Source: Pseudomonas proteolytica (GTDB lineage: Bacteria; Pseudomonadota; Gammaproteobacteria; Pseudomonadales; Pseudomonadaceae). Taken from it: a DNA stretch of 63,857 nt. Where the stretch lies: NCBI RefSeq assembly GCF_007858275.1, contig NZ_VFEV01000040.1, forward strand, positions 1-63,857. The letters are read 5' to 3'. The stretch's first letter is position 1; the number at the start of each line of letters is the position of its first letter. Below, in pieces: positions 26,035 to 35,348 of this stretch. The position numbers were made by a program, and so were the translations under genes. The notes under the pieces are model-generated. The model made no database searches. It was given only the letters and a program-made list of their open reading frames with translations, and was not told where the DNA came from.

Positions 26035-28017
26035 CTATTTGGACCTATCCACCGTGAACGTGAAGTCACTGTCTTGATATGGCGTGCTCGAAGGACCCCG
26101 GAACGCAAACTGGAACTCATTGGCGCTGTTCCTGGTGATATAGGCAAGACGAACATCTGCGACCAGGCCGATGGGAATAACCGAGGGCACATAGCCCTCC
26201 TTCGTGCTTCCGTAGCCGCCAGGCGTCGACATTTTATATTCCCCAGGATTGATTCTGGTGAGGAATGTGTTGAAGGGGGCGTTTAGGATGGTGCCGCCGC
26301 CCGTAGCCGATCCACTGATCCTCGCGCTGCTCGCAGAGTTAAAGGCGGAGCCAATTGAAACGACTTCACTTGTCGTGCAGGTATCCCAGCCGATCACATG
26401 ACAGTCCGCGCCTTCATCAATGAATGGTCGTGATTGAGATGGGGCGTAATCCCCGCCACTCAAAAAACCACAGCCCTCCAGTATGAGTGTGAGTTTTCCG
26501 CCCCCACTTGATCTGAGTCGGATGTTACAAGTGGTGAAGTTGCTATTGGACAAGCGATGGAAATTACATTTTTTGAGGACAACAACTACGGGTTTGGAGC
26601 CAACGTTATCTAGGTCAAGGTCAGCGACTCCTGCATTACTCTCAAAGTAAACGTTGTCCATCTCAAGGCAGGCAAGGCCATTGTCACCGAGGAGGTTGGC
26701 CTTGAAGCCGAACGAATTTAGGGCGCCAGGCGTACCATTACCCTCAATGCTGCCATCGCGCCAAGAATTACCGGCCCCCATCAAGTCGAAGTAAATCGCC
26801 GTGGTTGAGCAACCTGTCGCGACGACCTTGCTGAAATTCATTGCATTAGGAAGTGTTTCTCCTGCAAAACGACTAACAACCATCCCGATGTTGTTTTCGC
26901 GCAGATAAATGTTCGTGTACTCGTTGCTCAGGCATCCCTGAATCAGAATCCCTGTATCCATGTGCTGCACGGACAGATCGGAAATGTGGTCATACCCAAT
27001 CGTTCTATGGTGTACGCCAACCCCGGTACGGTTGGCCGGCACCATAGAACGATCCTTGCCAACGATCGTCATCCGCCCAAACCGGCTATACCCCCATCCG
27101 CCCTGGCTTCTGGTAAGGATGCCGCCCTTAAGCAAGAAGCCTACTGGCAGGCCTGCGGCAACCTCAAATATCGTGTTGCCAAGTGAGTTTCCGAGGAATG
27201 TCAGGCGCTTAGATGGCTCACCAGTGTGCGGAAAGTCCACCGCTGAATGGTCATACGAGACGGTAGAGCCCAGCAGGTACACGCCATCGGCGGCGCTCTT
27301 GGTCCCGCCGTCGTCGAATGCCTTTTGGGCTTGAGGGCTGGAAGAAGTGGCCGATCCATTTCTGGCGCCAAACTGCCGGATATCGACCACATCGGTAGTC
27401 GCCAACTTCCAGCGGGCTCCATCGGCGGCCACGATCACTGTGCCGCCGTTGTCGGCCGTAGTGGTATCAGTCAGGTCTGCGTAATAGACACCGCCGCCTC
27501 CATCGCCCTTGGCGTAATAGCCAATCACAGTAGCTCGCTGGATGTTTGAGGAGTCCAGCGCCTTAAGAGCAGCAATGCTGTCGACTGCGCGCGCACTATT
27601 GATCGCAGATTCATGGGCAGCCAGGGCAGATGCTTCTGCTGCGTCTGCGCTGTCCTGGGCCGCGTTAACAGCATCTTCTGCCGCCTGAGACGAGAGAGCG
27701 CGCTTACCGGTGTCCACCGCGACACCACCGACCTTTCTCCATACGACGTAGACCTCATCGTCTTCATCGGACTGCACAAGAAACATGCCGCCCTCAGATG
27801 TAGCAGCCAGGCCTGCCGCGACAGACGTATAGATCGAGGTGGATACGCTGGCCTTATCTTCAATCTCCTTGATAATCAGCTTCAGGTTTTTGATATCACC
27901 CGATTCGGTTGGGATTCCGCCTGCATCAATTGCGTCATTATTGAATCGGTAGGTGATGTTGCTGCCGATCTCCGCGCGAACTGTGGCGATCTCAAGACGC
28001 TGAGCCTGGTCAGTCAT
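26035..28017 (-). CDS. Tailspike protein with beta-helix (pectate-lyase-like) domain
   Basis: The 660-residue protein has an N-terminal particle-binding part with an alanine-rich helical segment (SSQAAEDAVNAAQDSADAAE, residues about 110-145). VVDIRQFGARNGS then starts the right-handed beta-helix. Short repeated strands continue to about residue 560, with a beta-rich end. Such spikes bind and often cleave or de-acylate surface polysaccharide. Its position next to a surface acyltransferase fits a phage that recognises a glycan and then modifies it in the lysogen. The catalytic residues cannot be assigned by eye. Confidence 0.82.
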   Translation of the reverse strand: MTDQAQRLEIATVRAEIGSNITYRFNNDAIDAGGIPTESGDIKNLKLIIKEIEDKASVSTSIYTSVAAGLAATSEGGMFLVQSDEDDEVYVVWRKVGGVAVDTGKRALSSQAAEDAVNAAQDSADAAEASALAAHESAINSARAVDSIAALKALDSSNIQRATVIGYYAKGDGGGGVYYADLTDTTTADNGGTVIVAADGARWKLATTDVVDIRQFGARNGSATSSSPQAQKAFDDGGTKSAADGVYLLGSTVSYDHSAVDFPHTGEPSKRLTFLGNSLGNTIFEVAAGLPVGFLLKGGILTRSQGGWGYSRFGRMTIVGKDRSMVPANRTGVGVHHRTIGYDHISDLSVQHMDTGILIQGCLSNEYTNIYLRENNIGMVVSRFAGETLPNAMNFSKVVATGCSTTAIYFDLMGAGNSWRDGSIEGNGTPGALNSFGFKANLLGDNGLACLEMDNVYFESNAGVADLDLDNVGSKPVVVVLKKCNFHRLSNSNFTTCNIRLRSSGGGKLTLILEGCGFLSGGDYAPSQSRPFIDEGADCHVIGWDTCTTSEVVSIGSAFNSASSARISGSATGGGTILNAPFNTFLTRINPGEYKMSTPGGYGSTKEGYVPSVIPIGLVADVRLAYITRNSANEFQFAFRGPSSTPYQDSDFTFTVDRSK

Positions 28018-28093
28018 GTCATTTCCTTGGGGCGTGTTTAATGAGCGCAGCCGGGGTCGGCCAACGAAAGTCGGGGTTTGTTAGGGAGTTGGG

Positions 28094-29704
28094 TTAAAGC
28101 CAGTTGCCGGAGAAGAAGTCGCCGTTGTTGCTGATGAGCATGTCTGCGACCGCGTCGAACAGGGTGTCTACTTGGTCGTCGTGGTCGTGAGTGTCGTCCG
28201 CGGTGAAGGCGGATGCCTCTGTGAGAAACGGCGTTACCCAGTCCGTATAGGCAATAATCTCGCCGCGATGATCCTTGACGTGTTCGATCTTGCGGCCCTG
28301 ATCGTCATAGATTGCCGGAACGAATACCCGGCCCGACTTGAGCCACGGAACCGCATCCATACAGCGCGTCACCTTGTTCGCAGCAGGGCCGCGAGGCTGA
28401 GGCTCGATTGGAATGGACCCCTTCTTGCTGATGGTTTGGATCAGGCCGGTGCCAGACGACTTGTCTTCGACGCGCATATACCGAAGTGCGGCCGGACGGA
28501 ATTGGTCCCAGTCCTTCCACTTTTGCCACACGCGCAACGCTTCAGCCTCAAGATCGCCGGCGTCCCATTTACCGCGATGAACATCGATCAGGTATAGGTT
28601 TCCGTCGACGCCCAGTCCGCAGTGGTTGAAAACCGAGAAGTCGTGCTGCTCACCGGTTTTCTGTGCGGTATCGACGTACACCCCACGCCAAACCAGAAAC
28701 GGTAACTGCTCGTAGGTCTTGAACCAGTCGGCATCGATCATGCCGCCAGTCAGCGCCACGGGCTCTTGCTGGTATTGGCTGACCATGGTGTATGGGTCGC
28801 GATCCCACAGCGCCATGAGGTCAGTAACGGACTCCTTGGCAGGCCAGTAGGACCAGTACTCAACGCCGCCACGGACGATGGACGGACCTCCGAAAACGTC
28901 ACGCTCGGCGTGTTCACGGATCTCCGCAGGCAAGCTCGCGATGTAATCCCGCGTTACCAGTGCCGGAACCTTGATGTGCGCGAAGTCCAGACCCATGCCT
29001 CCCTTGAGCAGGAATCCAGACACATCGTCCGTGTGCAGGCGTTGCTGGGTGCAGATGACAGGGGTATCTGGTGAGGCCCTTCGACTGCGCAGGGTATTGG
29101 TGACAATGCGCTGGGCCTTGGCGCGCATAGTCGCGCTGAACGCACTGTCGGCCTTCTCTGGGTCGTCCAAGTTGACGAACCCTGTAAAGCCCTGGGATAT
29201 GTAACCGCCACGAACACCGGTGATCTGGCCCCCAGTGGAGCGGCTGAATATCTGGTGTTTGTTGCGGCCGTCCTGGTCGGTGATGATCCAGTTGGCCACA
29301 TCGGCCTTGCCGAGGTCGCAGGGCCACAAATCCTGATATTCAGAGCTGGTTATGATCGACTTGATGCGGTTTGAGTTCTCTTCGACCAGTGACTTCGAGT
29401 AGGAAACACTGAGGTTTCGCGTACGCTCGAACTTGGTCATCACGTAGGCCGGCAGGTGGATAGACCAGTATTCAGTCTTGGTGCCGCCAGGGGGCATGTT
29501 GAAAACGACGTTCTTGAGTTGACCAGACAAGACCTGGCGGGCCGTGTGGTCCATGTAGCGGTGGTGCCAGTTACAGAGAAACTTCATTCCTTGGTTGAGT
29601 TGAAACCAGACGCGCATGAAGGCAAGCGGCGAGTGTTCGCTTACTAACTTTGCTGCTTGCTTTTCTTCGCTGCTCATTGAATCCCAATCGAGCAGGTCAC
29701 TCAT
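28094..29704 (-). CDS. Terminase large subunit
   Basis: The 536-residue packaging motor has an ATPase part with P-loop-like NMPPGGTKTEY (residues 69-79), a Walker B-like GFVNLDDPEKA, and CTQQRLHTDD as a likely coupling motif. The RNase H-like nuclease part begins YVDTAQKTGEQHDF, with the late aspartates in DHDDQVDTLFDA. The P-loop is atypical, with threonine-lysine-threonine after the double glycine. The start overlaps the stop of the small subunit gene. The pair is placed after the tail fibre genes, far from portal and capsid, which is unusual. Confidence 0.93.
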   Translation of the reverse strand: MSDLLDWDSMSSEEKQAAKLVSEHSPLAFMRVWFQLNQGMKFLCNWHHRYMDHTARQVLSGQLKNVVFNMPPGGTKTEYWSIHLPAYVMTKFERTRNLSVSYSKSLVEENSNRIKSIITSSEYQDLWPCDLGKADVANWIITDQDGRNKHQIFSRSTGGQITGVRGGYISQGFTGFVNLDDPEKADSAFSATMRAKAQRIVTNTLRSRRASPDTPVICTQQRLHTDDVSGFLLKGGMGLDFAHIKVPALVTRDYIASLPAEIREHAERDVFGGPSIVRGGVEYWSYWPAKESVTDLMALWDRDPYTMVSQYQQEPVALTGGMIDADWFKTYEQLPFLVWRGVYVDTAQKTGEQHDFSVFNHCGLGVDGNLYLIDVHRGKWDAGDLEAEALRVWQKWKDWDQFRPAALRYMRVEDKSSGTGLIQTISKKGSIPIEPQPRGPAANKVTRCMDAVPWLKSGRVFVPAIYDDQGRKIEHVKDHRGEIIAYTDWVTPFLTEASAFTADDTHDHDDQVDTLFDAVADMLISNNGDFFSGNWL

Positions 29705-30150
29705 AGGCGGTCAATAATTGAGTTCATGACCTTTTCAGACACCGTGACCGTGGAAGTGGTCTTGATGTCGCCGCCATTCTTTCCGGTGATTTCAACGATC
29801 TTCTTGTCCAGGCCCAACAGCTTTGCCTTGCCCATGGTGGCCGATACCGCCGCAGAGGTTTGCGGTGTTTCAGCGTCGAGCGCTGCCTTGCGCGCCTCTT
29901 CCAGCTCAGCAAGGAGCGTGTCCACGGTTATTTCGTGACGCTCCATGACCTTCTTCCTTAATTCTTCGAGCCTGGCTTGAACCTGGGGCTTCTGCAGGGT
30001 GTTGTAGCCTTCCCGGCCGATGGTGGCGGTTGCCATATTTTCGGTGTTGTAGGCGATTCGATAGGACTCAGCGGCGTTGGCCGTCTCGACATAGGCAAGA
30101 CAGAACTTTTCCATCTTGTCGCTGAAGTGGCGCTTGCGCTTACGTTCCAT
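29701..30150 (-). CDS. Terminase small subunit
   Basis: The 149-residue protein has the N-terminal DNA-binding part typical of small terminases (FCLAYVETANAAESYRIAYN), then LQKPQVQARLEELRKK and a helical, basic-acidic oligomerisation part. It recognises packaging sites and loads the large subunit. It is coupled to the large-subunit gene through a four-base overlap. Confidence 0.9.
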   Translation of the reverse strand: MERKRKRHFSDKMEKFCLAYVETANAAESYRIAYNTENMATATIGREGYNTLQKPQVQARLEELRKKVMERHEITVDTLLAELEEARKAALDAETPQTSAAVSATMGKAKLLGLDKKIVEITGKNGGDIKTTSTVTVSEKVMNSIIDRL

Positions 30151-30157
30151 GCTTCAC

Positions 30158-30367
30158 CTACATACTGGTTATCTTCCACTTGTAGCCGGCCCATTGAGGG
30201 CGATTGCTACCGGTAAAAGGTGGTGGTTTCATTTCTACGCAGCCGGCCGGCAGAAGCCAGTGGCCCGGGTTTTGAGGGTCTGGGTCTGCCACTGTTTCGC
30301 CGACATAGAATTGGTCGGAGTCGGTCTGGTAGACGATCTTTTGTGAATCTCTTGGTTGAGTAGCCAT
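30158..30367 (-). CDS. Small tail-fibre-linked protein
   Basis: The 69-residue protein (MATQPRDSQKIVYQTDSDQF ... GYKWKITSM) has no membrane segment. It contains DPDPQNPGHWLLPAGCVE and PPFTGSNRPQW, reminiscent of short phage proteins encoded just after tail fibres. It may help fibre folding or attach to the fibre. The stop/start overlap with the fibre gene indicates coupled translation. The function is unproven. Confidence 0.7.
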   Translation of the reverse strand: MATQPRDSQKIVYQTDSDQFYVGETVADPDPQNPGHWLLPAGCVEMKPPPFTGSNRPQWAGYKWKITSM

Positions 30368-31149
30368 CAGTATCTAATCCAGCAGTTCACGGTTTTGTTT
30401 CTTGGGCGCGTTTCAGATCCACCAGTGGTTCCGGTCAAGCCAATGTCATCTATGGAGAAAAGGCTTGCATTGCCCATCCCCCTGTCGATGTCATTCACTC
30501 TCAATGGCACGTTGCCATGTGAGTGAGCCTGAACCTCGAAACTCTGGAATGATCCAAAAACCCTGGATGGGTCAACTCCTTTTCCATCGTCAAAGACGCG
30601 AAGAAACTCCCCGCGAAAATCAGGAAGTCGAAACTGTAGGGAGCTCTCACCGCCGGTGTTCCAGGTTGTCCCGATTTGATCAAAAAGACGCGGGTAAGAA
30701 GCACGAAGTACTACGGCTCCGTTGCACTTCAGCCACCCAGCTGACGGTGGATTGTTGTGAGCCACCGTTTTTAGGTCGCCTGGGTCCGCCCCTGAAAAGA
30801 ACGATGAGCCGACAAACCTCCAGAACCCGGAAGTGCTTACAGGGTCATTCCCGGTATTCCCCGAGGCAATGCTTTCGTAATAGTTGCCATCTGATGCATA
30901 AGTTGGTGCACCAGCGGAATAAACCGCCTGAGGGTGGAACGGCATGACGCCCATCCGCTCCAAGCCCTGCAAAGCAGAGTCAACGCGGTTGTGCCAATAG
31001 TTTTCGTGCCCTGCAGGTGGGGCATCCTTGTCTTGTCCGCCCTCCCAGCCAGTGCTGATGCGTACTGACCCAGGGTCTTTGAAGGTGTTCAGGTTGTCTT
31101 CTGACTCAACACCTTGCGCCCAGCGCGTATTGAAAGGCTGTCTTGGCAT
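30367..31149 (-). CDS. Tail fibre protein with collar domain
   Basis: The 260-residue protein carries a phage tail collar domain (PPSAGWLKCNGAVVLRASYPRLF; LRFLPDFRGEFLRV-like) in its second half. It ends ETRPRNKTVNCWIRY, the typical collar-fibre terminus. The N-terminal part includes HENYWHNRVDSALQGLERMG for attachment to the baseplate. It probably mediates host recognition together with the larger tailspike. One base overlaps the DUF2612 gene upstream. Confidence 0.87.
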   Translation of the reverse strand: MPRQPFNTRWAQGVESEDNLNTFKDPGSVRISTGWEGGQDKDAPPAGHENYWHNRVDSALQGLERMGVMPFHPQAVYSAGAPTYASDGNYYESIASGNTGNDPVSTSGFWRFVGSSFFSGADPGDLKTVAHNNPPSAGWLKCNGAVVLRASYPRLFDQIGTTWNTGGESSLQFRLPDFRGEFLRVFDDGKGVDPSRVFGSFQSFEVQAHSHGNVPLRVNDIDRGMGNASLFSIDDIGLTGTTGGSETRPRNKTVNCWIRY

Positions 31150-31808
31150 TAGGCTAAATCTCCGGGAAGAGTAAAGTTTCCGTACTCGTAGATGCGCCCT
31201 GACGCATGCTCAATTTCGGTGATGTTTACTGGAAGAACGAACACCTGGCCGATTCTTGTGCCCTGCGGCCTCGGGACCAGATCGAAATTTTGGATGAGGT
31301 AGAGCGTGGTGTTATCAAGCTGGGTTGCTACGCCAATATCGAACGACTTATCGCCGTTATCTACCAGGGCAGTTACCTTTGTATCGATGATGATTTCCAG
31401 CAGCTGGATAATGCTGTCAGCGGTTCCGTCGCTTATGTTTCTGGCAATCTTTGCCTTTATCAGCTTTCGGTAGAGATCGTTATTCAGCGGGGCATCAAAG
31501 GCTTCCCCATCGCCGATATAGGGGGCGATGTTGTAATTGGTATAACTGTCATTGCCGGCATACCCGAAAACATCAAACTCGGCCCCCCGCAGAATCGGAC
31601 GGTCAACCCCAACAATTCTCCCTATCACGTCAAGCATTTCGCCCGAGACCGTATCCACGTCATAGCTGCCGTAGATCACATCCAATGGTGCTTCGAGGTG
31701 TTGATTTGCGATCTCTGGAGTGATTGTCAGCCACCGAACCATTCGGCTCTTATCGCGATACTCGTTGATGATCCTCGACTCGGCCTTTTCAACATGATTC
31801 ATTCTCAT
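31149..31808 (-). CDS. DUF2612 baseplate/tail protein
   Basis: The 219-residue protein contains YDVDTVSGEMLDVIGRIVGVDRP and LLEIIIDTKVTALVDNGDKSF, as in DUF2612 proteins that follow baseplate J genes in contractile phages. It is probably the gpI-equivalent wedge component linking baseplate and fibre. It starts at an ATGA overlap with the stop of the J gene. Confidence 0.82.
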   Translation of the reverse strand: MRMNHVEKAESRIINEYRDKSRMVRWLTITPEIANQHLEAPLDVIYGSYDVDTVSGEMLDVIGRIVGVDRPILRGAEFDVFGYAGNDSYTNYNIAPYIGDGEAFDAPLNNDLYRKLIKAKIARNISDGTADSIIQLLEIIIDTKVTALVDNGDKSFDIGVATQLDNTTLYLIQNFDLVPRPQGTRIGQVFVLPVNITEIEHASGRIYEYGNFTLPGDLA

Positions 31809-33064
31809 GGGATCACCGTAACCGCGATATTGTCGGCATCAAAAGTGGCGATCTGCGCGATTGTCGGCTGAATCGGCGTAAGACCCTGGGCGCCGGCGCT
31901 TAGGCCAATAGTCAATGAGGTGACGTAGCTATCGCCGTACTTTCCGAGAATCTTGTTCACTGGCGTGTACAGGCGCCCAGGAACTACCTTCTCCCCTATG
32001 TCGTAACCGCCCTTGTTGAAGCCGGTGGTGGTTTCGCCGTTGAAAAGGCTTCGCGTTGAGTCTGCGACAATTGCGGCCTTTATCTGGTCTTCTATATCGC
32101 TTGGCAGGTCGCCTTCCTTCTGAACGGACAACGCCACGAAGATCGGCAACCCTGTAACTCGCTGAAAGGTCATTACAGCTTTATTGCCGGTCACTGGAGA
32201 TACAACGTCTACCTTGACTCCATTCGCTCCAGGGGCATCAATCCAGGTGTCGGTCTTGGCACTGTAGCGCGGGAGCATTGGCGTGCCCGGATTGTGCTTC
32301 TGGTACATTGCCAGACCGATGTCGGCGTCTGAGCCGCCGTTAACAATCACGGCAATCCCGGTATAGGGAACTCCGTCAATGTCGAAAGGAGAGTCGCTGC
32401 TGTTCTCCAGGACCTTTACGTCAGTGACGCCAGTGACGCTAGCGATGTTGGCCTCCATGTTGTCCCGCATGTTGCTGCCGGCCCTGGAAACTGCGTTGGT
32501 TCGACGGATTCGAAAGTCTTCATCGCTCTCTGCGTTCTCTCCAGGCGCCGCCTCTCCGTTGGTGACGGATGACCATCCACCAATAGGCGTTCCAATGATG
32601 GTCAGCTCGCCAGGCGAGGCCAAAATCCGGCCAGGGGTAGAGCAGGTAGCAAAACCGGTTCCTGTCTGACTAATGCCAATGACGATAGATGCCGTGGTAA
32701 GCCATAGCGTGTTATCGATACGGCTCCTGATCTGAGAGCCAGCAGGGATTGCCGACCCTGATTGACCTGAAAGAGTGACGGGCGCAATCGAGTACGTTGC
32801 ATCCCGAATGGGAACCCCTGATATCTTGCCGATATCACGCAACGCCTCTCCTGTTGCGCTGTCAGGATCTTTGCTGCGATAGGCGGCGACTACGGCCTCA
32901 TCCAGGTTGGCCAGCATCTCGGCTTCGATCCCGATGCGCTGCCCGTCCGGACTATCCGCATCGATATTCCATTCTGGATCGATCGCAAGCGTCTTTTCCT
33001 TAAGATCGCCCAGGTACTCATTCAGCGAGCGTCCGGTGATTCCTTGATCTGTTATTTGAGCCAT
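31805..33064 (-). CDS. Baseplate J-like protein
   Basis: The 419-residue protein begins DQGITGRSLNEYLGDLKEK and shows ATYSIAPVTLSGQSGSAIPAGSQIRS, which is typical of the gpJ/gp47 family. It then has AAPGENAESDEDFRIRRTNAV, the conserved central motif. It forms the wedge arms around the baseplate hub. Adjacent genes encode the gp25-like and DUF2612 partners, and all reading frames overlap by one to four bases. Confidence 0.9.
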   Translation of the reverse strand: MAQITDQGITGRSLNEYLGDLKEKTLAIDPEWNIDADSPDGQRIGIEAEMLANLDEAVVAAYRSKDPDSATGEALRDIGKISGVPIRDATYSIAPVTLSGQSGSAIPAGSQIRSRIDNTLWLTTASIVIGISQTGTGFATCSTPGRILASPGELTIIGTPIGGWSSVTNGEAAPGENAESDEDFRIRRTNAVSRAGSNMRDNMEANIASVTGVTDVKVLENSSDSPFDIDGVPYTGIAVIVNGGSDADIGLAMYQKHNPGTPMLPRYSAKTDTWIDAPGANGVKVDVVSPVTGNKAVMTFQRVTGLPIFVALSVQKEGDLPSDIEDQIKAAIVADSTRSLFNGETTTGFNKGGYDIGEKVVPGRLYTPVNKILGKYGDSYVTSLTIGLSAGAQGLTPIQPTIAQIATFDADNIAVTVIP

Positions 33065-33429
33065 TAGACGATCGCCTGAACAAAATTGATTTCTGCGTTA
33101 TCGCCTGAAGTGCTGACGATTGACGCGGTGACGTTGAGCTCGCGCGTGGCAATGTCCGTGGTGAGGCTGAAGGCCGTCATTCCCGCACAACCAGGTGTTA
33201 ATAGGATGCGACGACGAATCACTGACTCGCGAGACGCCAGAACGGACCCCTTGCCCAGCACGCTGCCGAACCAGTCAGTGCCGTCAGTGGTATCAAGAAA
33301 CCATTCACCCAGGAAGAACTTGAGTCGGGTAACCACGTTCTGCGCGACTTCCTCGGCGGTGTAGCCTGTAAGGAATTCCTGCGGGCCCAGCGCAAGGTCG
33401 CCGGCGGCGTCCAGTTTTCGTACCGTCAT
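33064..33429 (-). CDS. Baseplate wedge protein, gp25/W-like
   Basis: The 121-residue protein has EEVAQNVVTRLKFFLGEWFLDTTDGTDWFGSVLGKG in its middle, the core of gp25/DUF2634-type wedge proteins. It nucleates sheath assembly on the baseplate. It lies between the spike and J genes, the usual place, with overlapping start and stop. Confidence 0.85.
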   Translation of the reverse strand: MTVRKLDAAGDLALGPQEFLTGYTAEEVAQNVVTRLKFFLGEWFLDTTDGTDWFGSVLGKGSVLASRESVIRRRILLTPGCAGMTAFSLTTDIATRELNVTASIVSTSGDNAEINFVQAIV

Positions 33430-34082
33430 GGGTTCACTACTCCAGAGTTCCCGCTTCCTGACTGAACACCGTTATGGGTGTGCGTTCTGCCGATGTTCAC
33501 ACCCTGGTTATGGATCGTGGTCGCAGTGGTGACGGCCTGTTCAAAGTTGGCTGGACACTTCACGTTGAGCGAAACGCCGCCAATCTCCAGAGCCTTGTTG
33601 TCGTGGATCCAGAAATAAGCTGATCCATCGTTGCTGCGCAGGCGTATGCCATCATTTGAGAAGTCACTGATCGCTCCGGGGATTGATCGAACTCCCGGGA
33701 TGAAGTAGGCATCGTTGATCGAGAAGCGCCGAGGCTCTGACTTGACCGCTACACCACCCTGGTCGACCCATGAGTCGATGCACTCTTGCGAGAAGAACAG
33801 AACGCCCTCAGTGCCGTTGTCCACCCGGCATTCCAGCGTACCGCCGGAAGCACCCCAGAACTGAACGGGGACGTGGATGATTGGCCGGCGGGGCTGTTGC
33901 GTTCCCAGACGGTCTTCCAGCATCAGGCCGATTTGAACCTCTGCCATCTGAGTTTCAGGATCGAAACTCAGGACATGACCAGGAACGCTGGTGCGCATGT
34001 TGTCTTTCAGGTACTCGCCGAATATCCCGCGCAGCATCTTGGAGTAATCAGCTTGCGTTCTTGAAGAGAGCGGATCACTCAT
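33426..34082 (-). CDS. Membrane-puncturing spike (Gp138 family)
   Basis: The 218-residue protein has an OB-like N-terminal domain (VPGHVLSFDPETQMAEVQIG) and a Gp138-type core. Its C-terminus is GRTHTHNGVQSGSGNSG, where His-x-His resembles the metal-binding tip of contractile phage spikes. It forms the trimeric needle that pierces the outer membrane. ATG 34082 overlaps the hub gene stop (ATGA); a longer start would read back into the hub gene. Confidence 0.87.
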   Translation of the reverse strand: MSDPLSSRTQADYSKMLRGIFGEYLKDNMRTSVPGHVLSFDPETQMAEVQIGLMLEDRLGTQQPRRPIIHVPVQFWGASGGTLECRVDNGTEGVLFFSQECIDSWVDQGGVAVKSEPRRFSINDAYFIPGVRSIPGAISDFSNDGIRLRSNDGSAYFWIHDNKALEIGGVSLNVKCPANFEQAVTTATTIHNQGVNIGRTHTHNGVQSGSGNSGVVNP

Positions 34083-35053
34083 CGGGTTGCCCTTTCTGAA
34101 ATTCCGGCCTGGGCCGCCGCGCTGAGGCGTAGACAGCTGATCTGACTTTCCCACTGGTCGCCGTGGGAGTCGCCCGCGAACACCAATGAGTTGACCTTGT
34201 AGTAGCCCTCGCCGATCGTGCGCGGCACGTCGTAGAAGAATGCCCCGGAGAACTCGAAGCGCGGCGCCATTGATTCAAGCTTGATAGTGTCACCAAGCTT
34301 GAGCTTGGGGTTGAGGAGGTAGCGAATGCCTACCTCGGTGTCGCTCACCACTGGTGATCCGATCATGCCGCTGCCTGACGTGATTACCAATCCACTGAAA
34401 GGCATTGCGAACCCGTTCCTGATTATCTTTATCGCGTCGTTTTCAACCATCCACCTGAAGCCGTAGGTGGCTGAAAGCTCGTTTAGGCAGGCGGTCGGAC
34501 TCCCCTGAAGGACAGAACCGCGTGATCGCCTTGGCAGGTCAGAGAAGTCGCCATAGAAGCGGATCTCAGCCCCGAAGGGCGCTGCGCATTCCTCGATGAT
34601 CTGGACCGGGGCCGTCTCTGGCGATAGCGTCAGATTGATCAGCACTTGATCTTTGCGCTGGGCCAGCGACTGACAGAAGAAACGCACGCCCTGAGTGGCT
34701 CCACCATCCTCAAGCACCCGCTGCACGTTGACGATCTGGCCGGCGAAGACAGAGCCGAATGCCTTGTCATAGCCAGCTTCAAGTGAGATGAACTCATAGC
34801 GCTTCTCGGAGCCGTCACCCAGCATCTGGTTCGTGCTGCCGCGAGTCACGTTGTAGATCGTGATTTCAGCGATGCTGAAGGCGTTGCCTGCGAAGTGGGT
34901 TACCTGAAAAGTTATCCGCAGGCCATCAATGATCAGCGCCAACTCACCCTTTTTTGTCCCAGGGGTGCCGCTAGGAACCAGCTCGAAGATTTTGGTACCC
35001 GTACCGCGCCCGACCTTCAGGCGGTATCGACGCAAATAATATTCATCACTCAT
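34079..35053 (-). CDS. Baseplate hub protein (gpD-like)
   Basis: The 324-residue protein has the mixed beta features of hub proteins that carry the spike: RYRLKVGRGTGTKIFEL, LQGSPTACLNELSATYGFRW and MLGDGSEKRYEFISLEAGY. It is placed between the Pam3-plug-like gene and the spike gene, as in related myophage baseplates. The assignment is based on position and general resemblance. Confidence 0.78.
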   Translation of the reverse strand: MSDEYYLRRYRLKVGRGTGTKIFELVPSGTPGTKKGELALIIDGLRITFQVTHFAGNAFSIAEITIYNVTRGSTNQMLGDGSEKRYEFISLEAGYDKAFGSVFAGQIVNVQRVLEDGGATQGVRFFCQSLAQRKDQVLINLTLSPETAPVQIIEECAAPFGAEIRFYGDFSDLPRRSRGSVLQGSPTACLNELSATYGFRWMVENDAIKIIRNGFAMPFSGLVITSGSGMIGSPVVSDTEVGIRYLLNPKLKLGDTIKLESMAPRFEFSGAFFYDVPRTIGEGYYKVNSLVFAGDSHGDQWESQISCLRLSAAAQAGISERATR

Positions 35054-35348
35054 CGGACCATACCAGTGTGTTGGTTAGGCCCAGATTGTCCGGGCTCGGC
35101 TGATCCCCCTCTATCGTCAGGGAGCCATAGCTAACTTGTGGCGGAGGGTAGAGGTTGGCGAGCAGGTCGACGCCAGGCAACAAGAATCTGCCAGAGGTCA
35201 GCGGCACTCCCAGGGCGTTCAGAATGTTCACGCGGAACACCTCAAGCCTGGCCATCCATTGCAGCTCGATGACCAGTGCGGTCTTGCCAAATCTTGCGCT
35301 GAAGGTCTGAGCTGGAAGTGGTTGAACTGCTACGGAATAGCGGGTCAT
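35046..35348 (-). CDS. Baseplate plug protein (Pam3 gp18-like)
   Basis: The 100-residue protein contains LVIELQWMARLEVFRVNIL and TLVWSDE at the end, resembling the small plug proteins of short contractile-tail baseplates. It overlaps genes on both sides by four to eight bases. It would close the tail tube at the baseplate centre; this role is inferred. Confidence 0.65.
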   Translation of the reverse strand: MTRYSVAVQPLPAQTFSARFGKTALVIELQWMARLEVFRVNILNALGVPLTSGRFLLPGVDLLANLYPPPQVSYGSLTIEGDQPSPDNLGLTNTLVWSDE

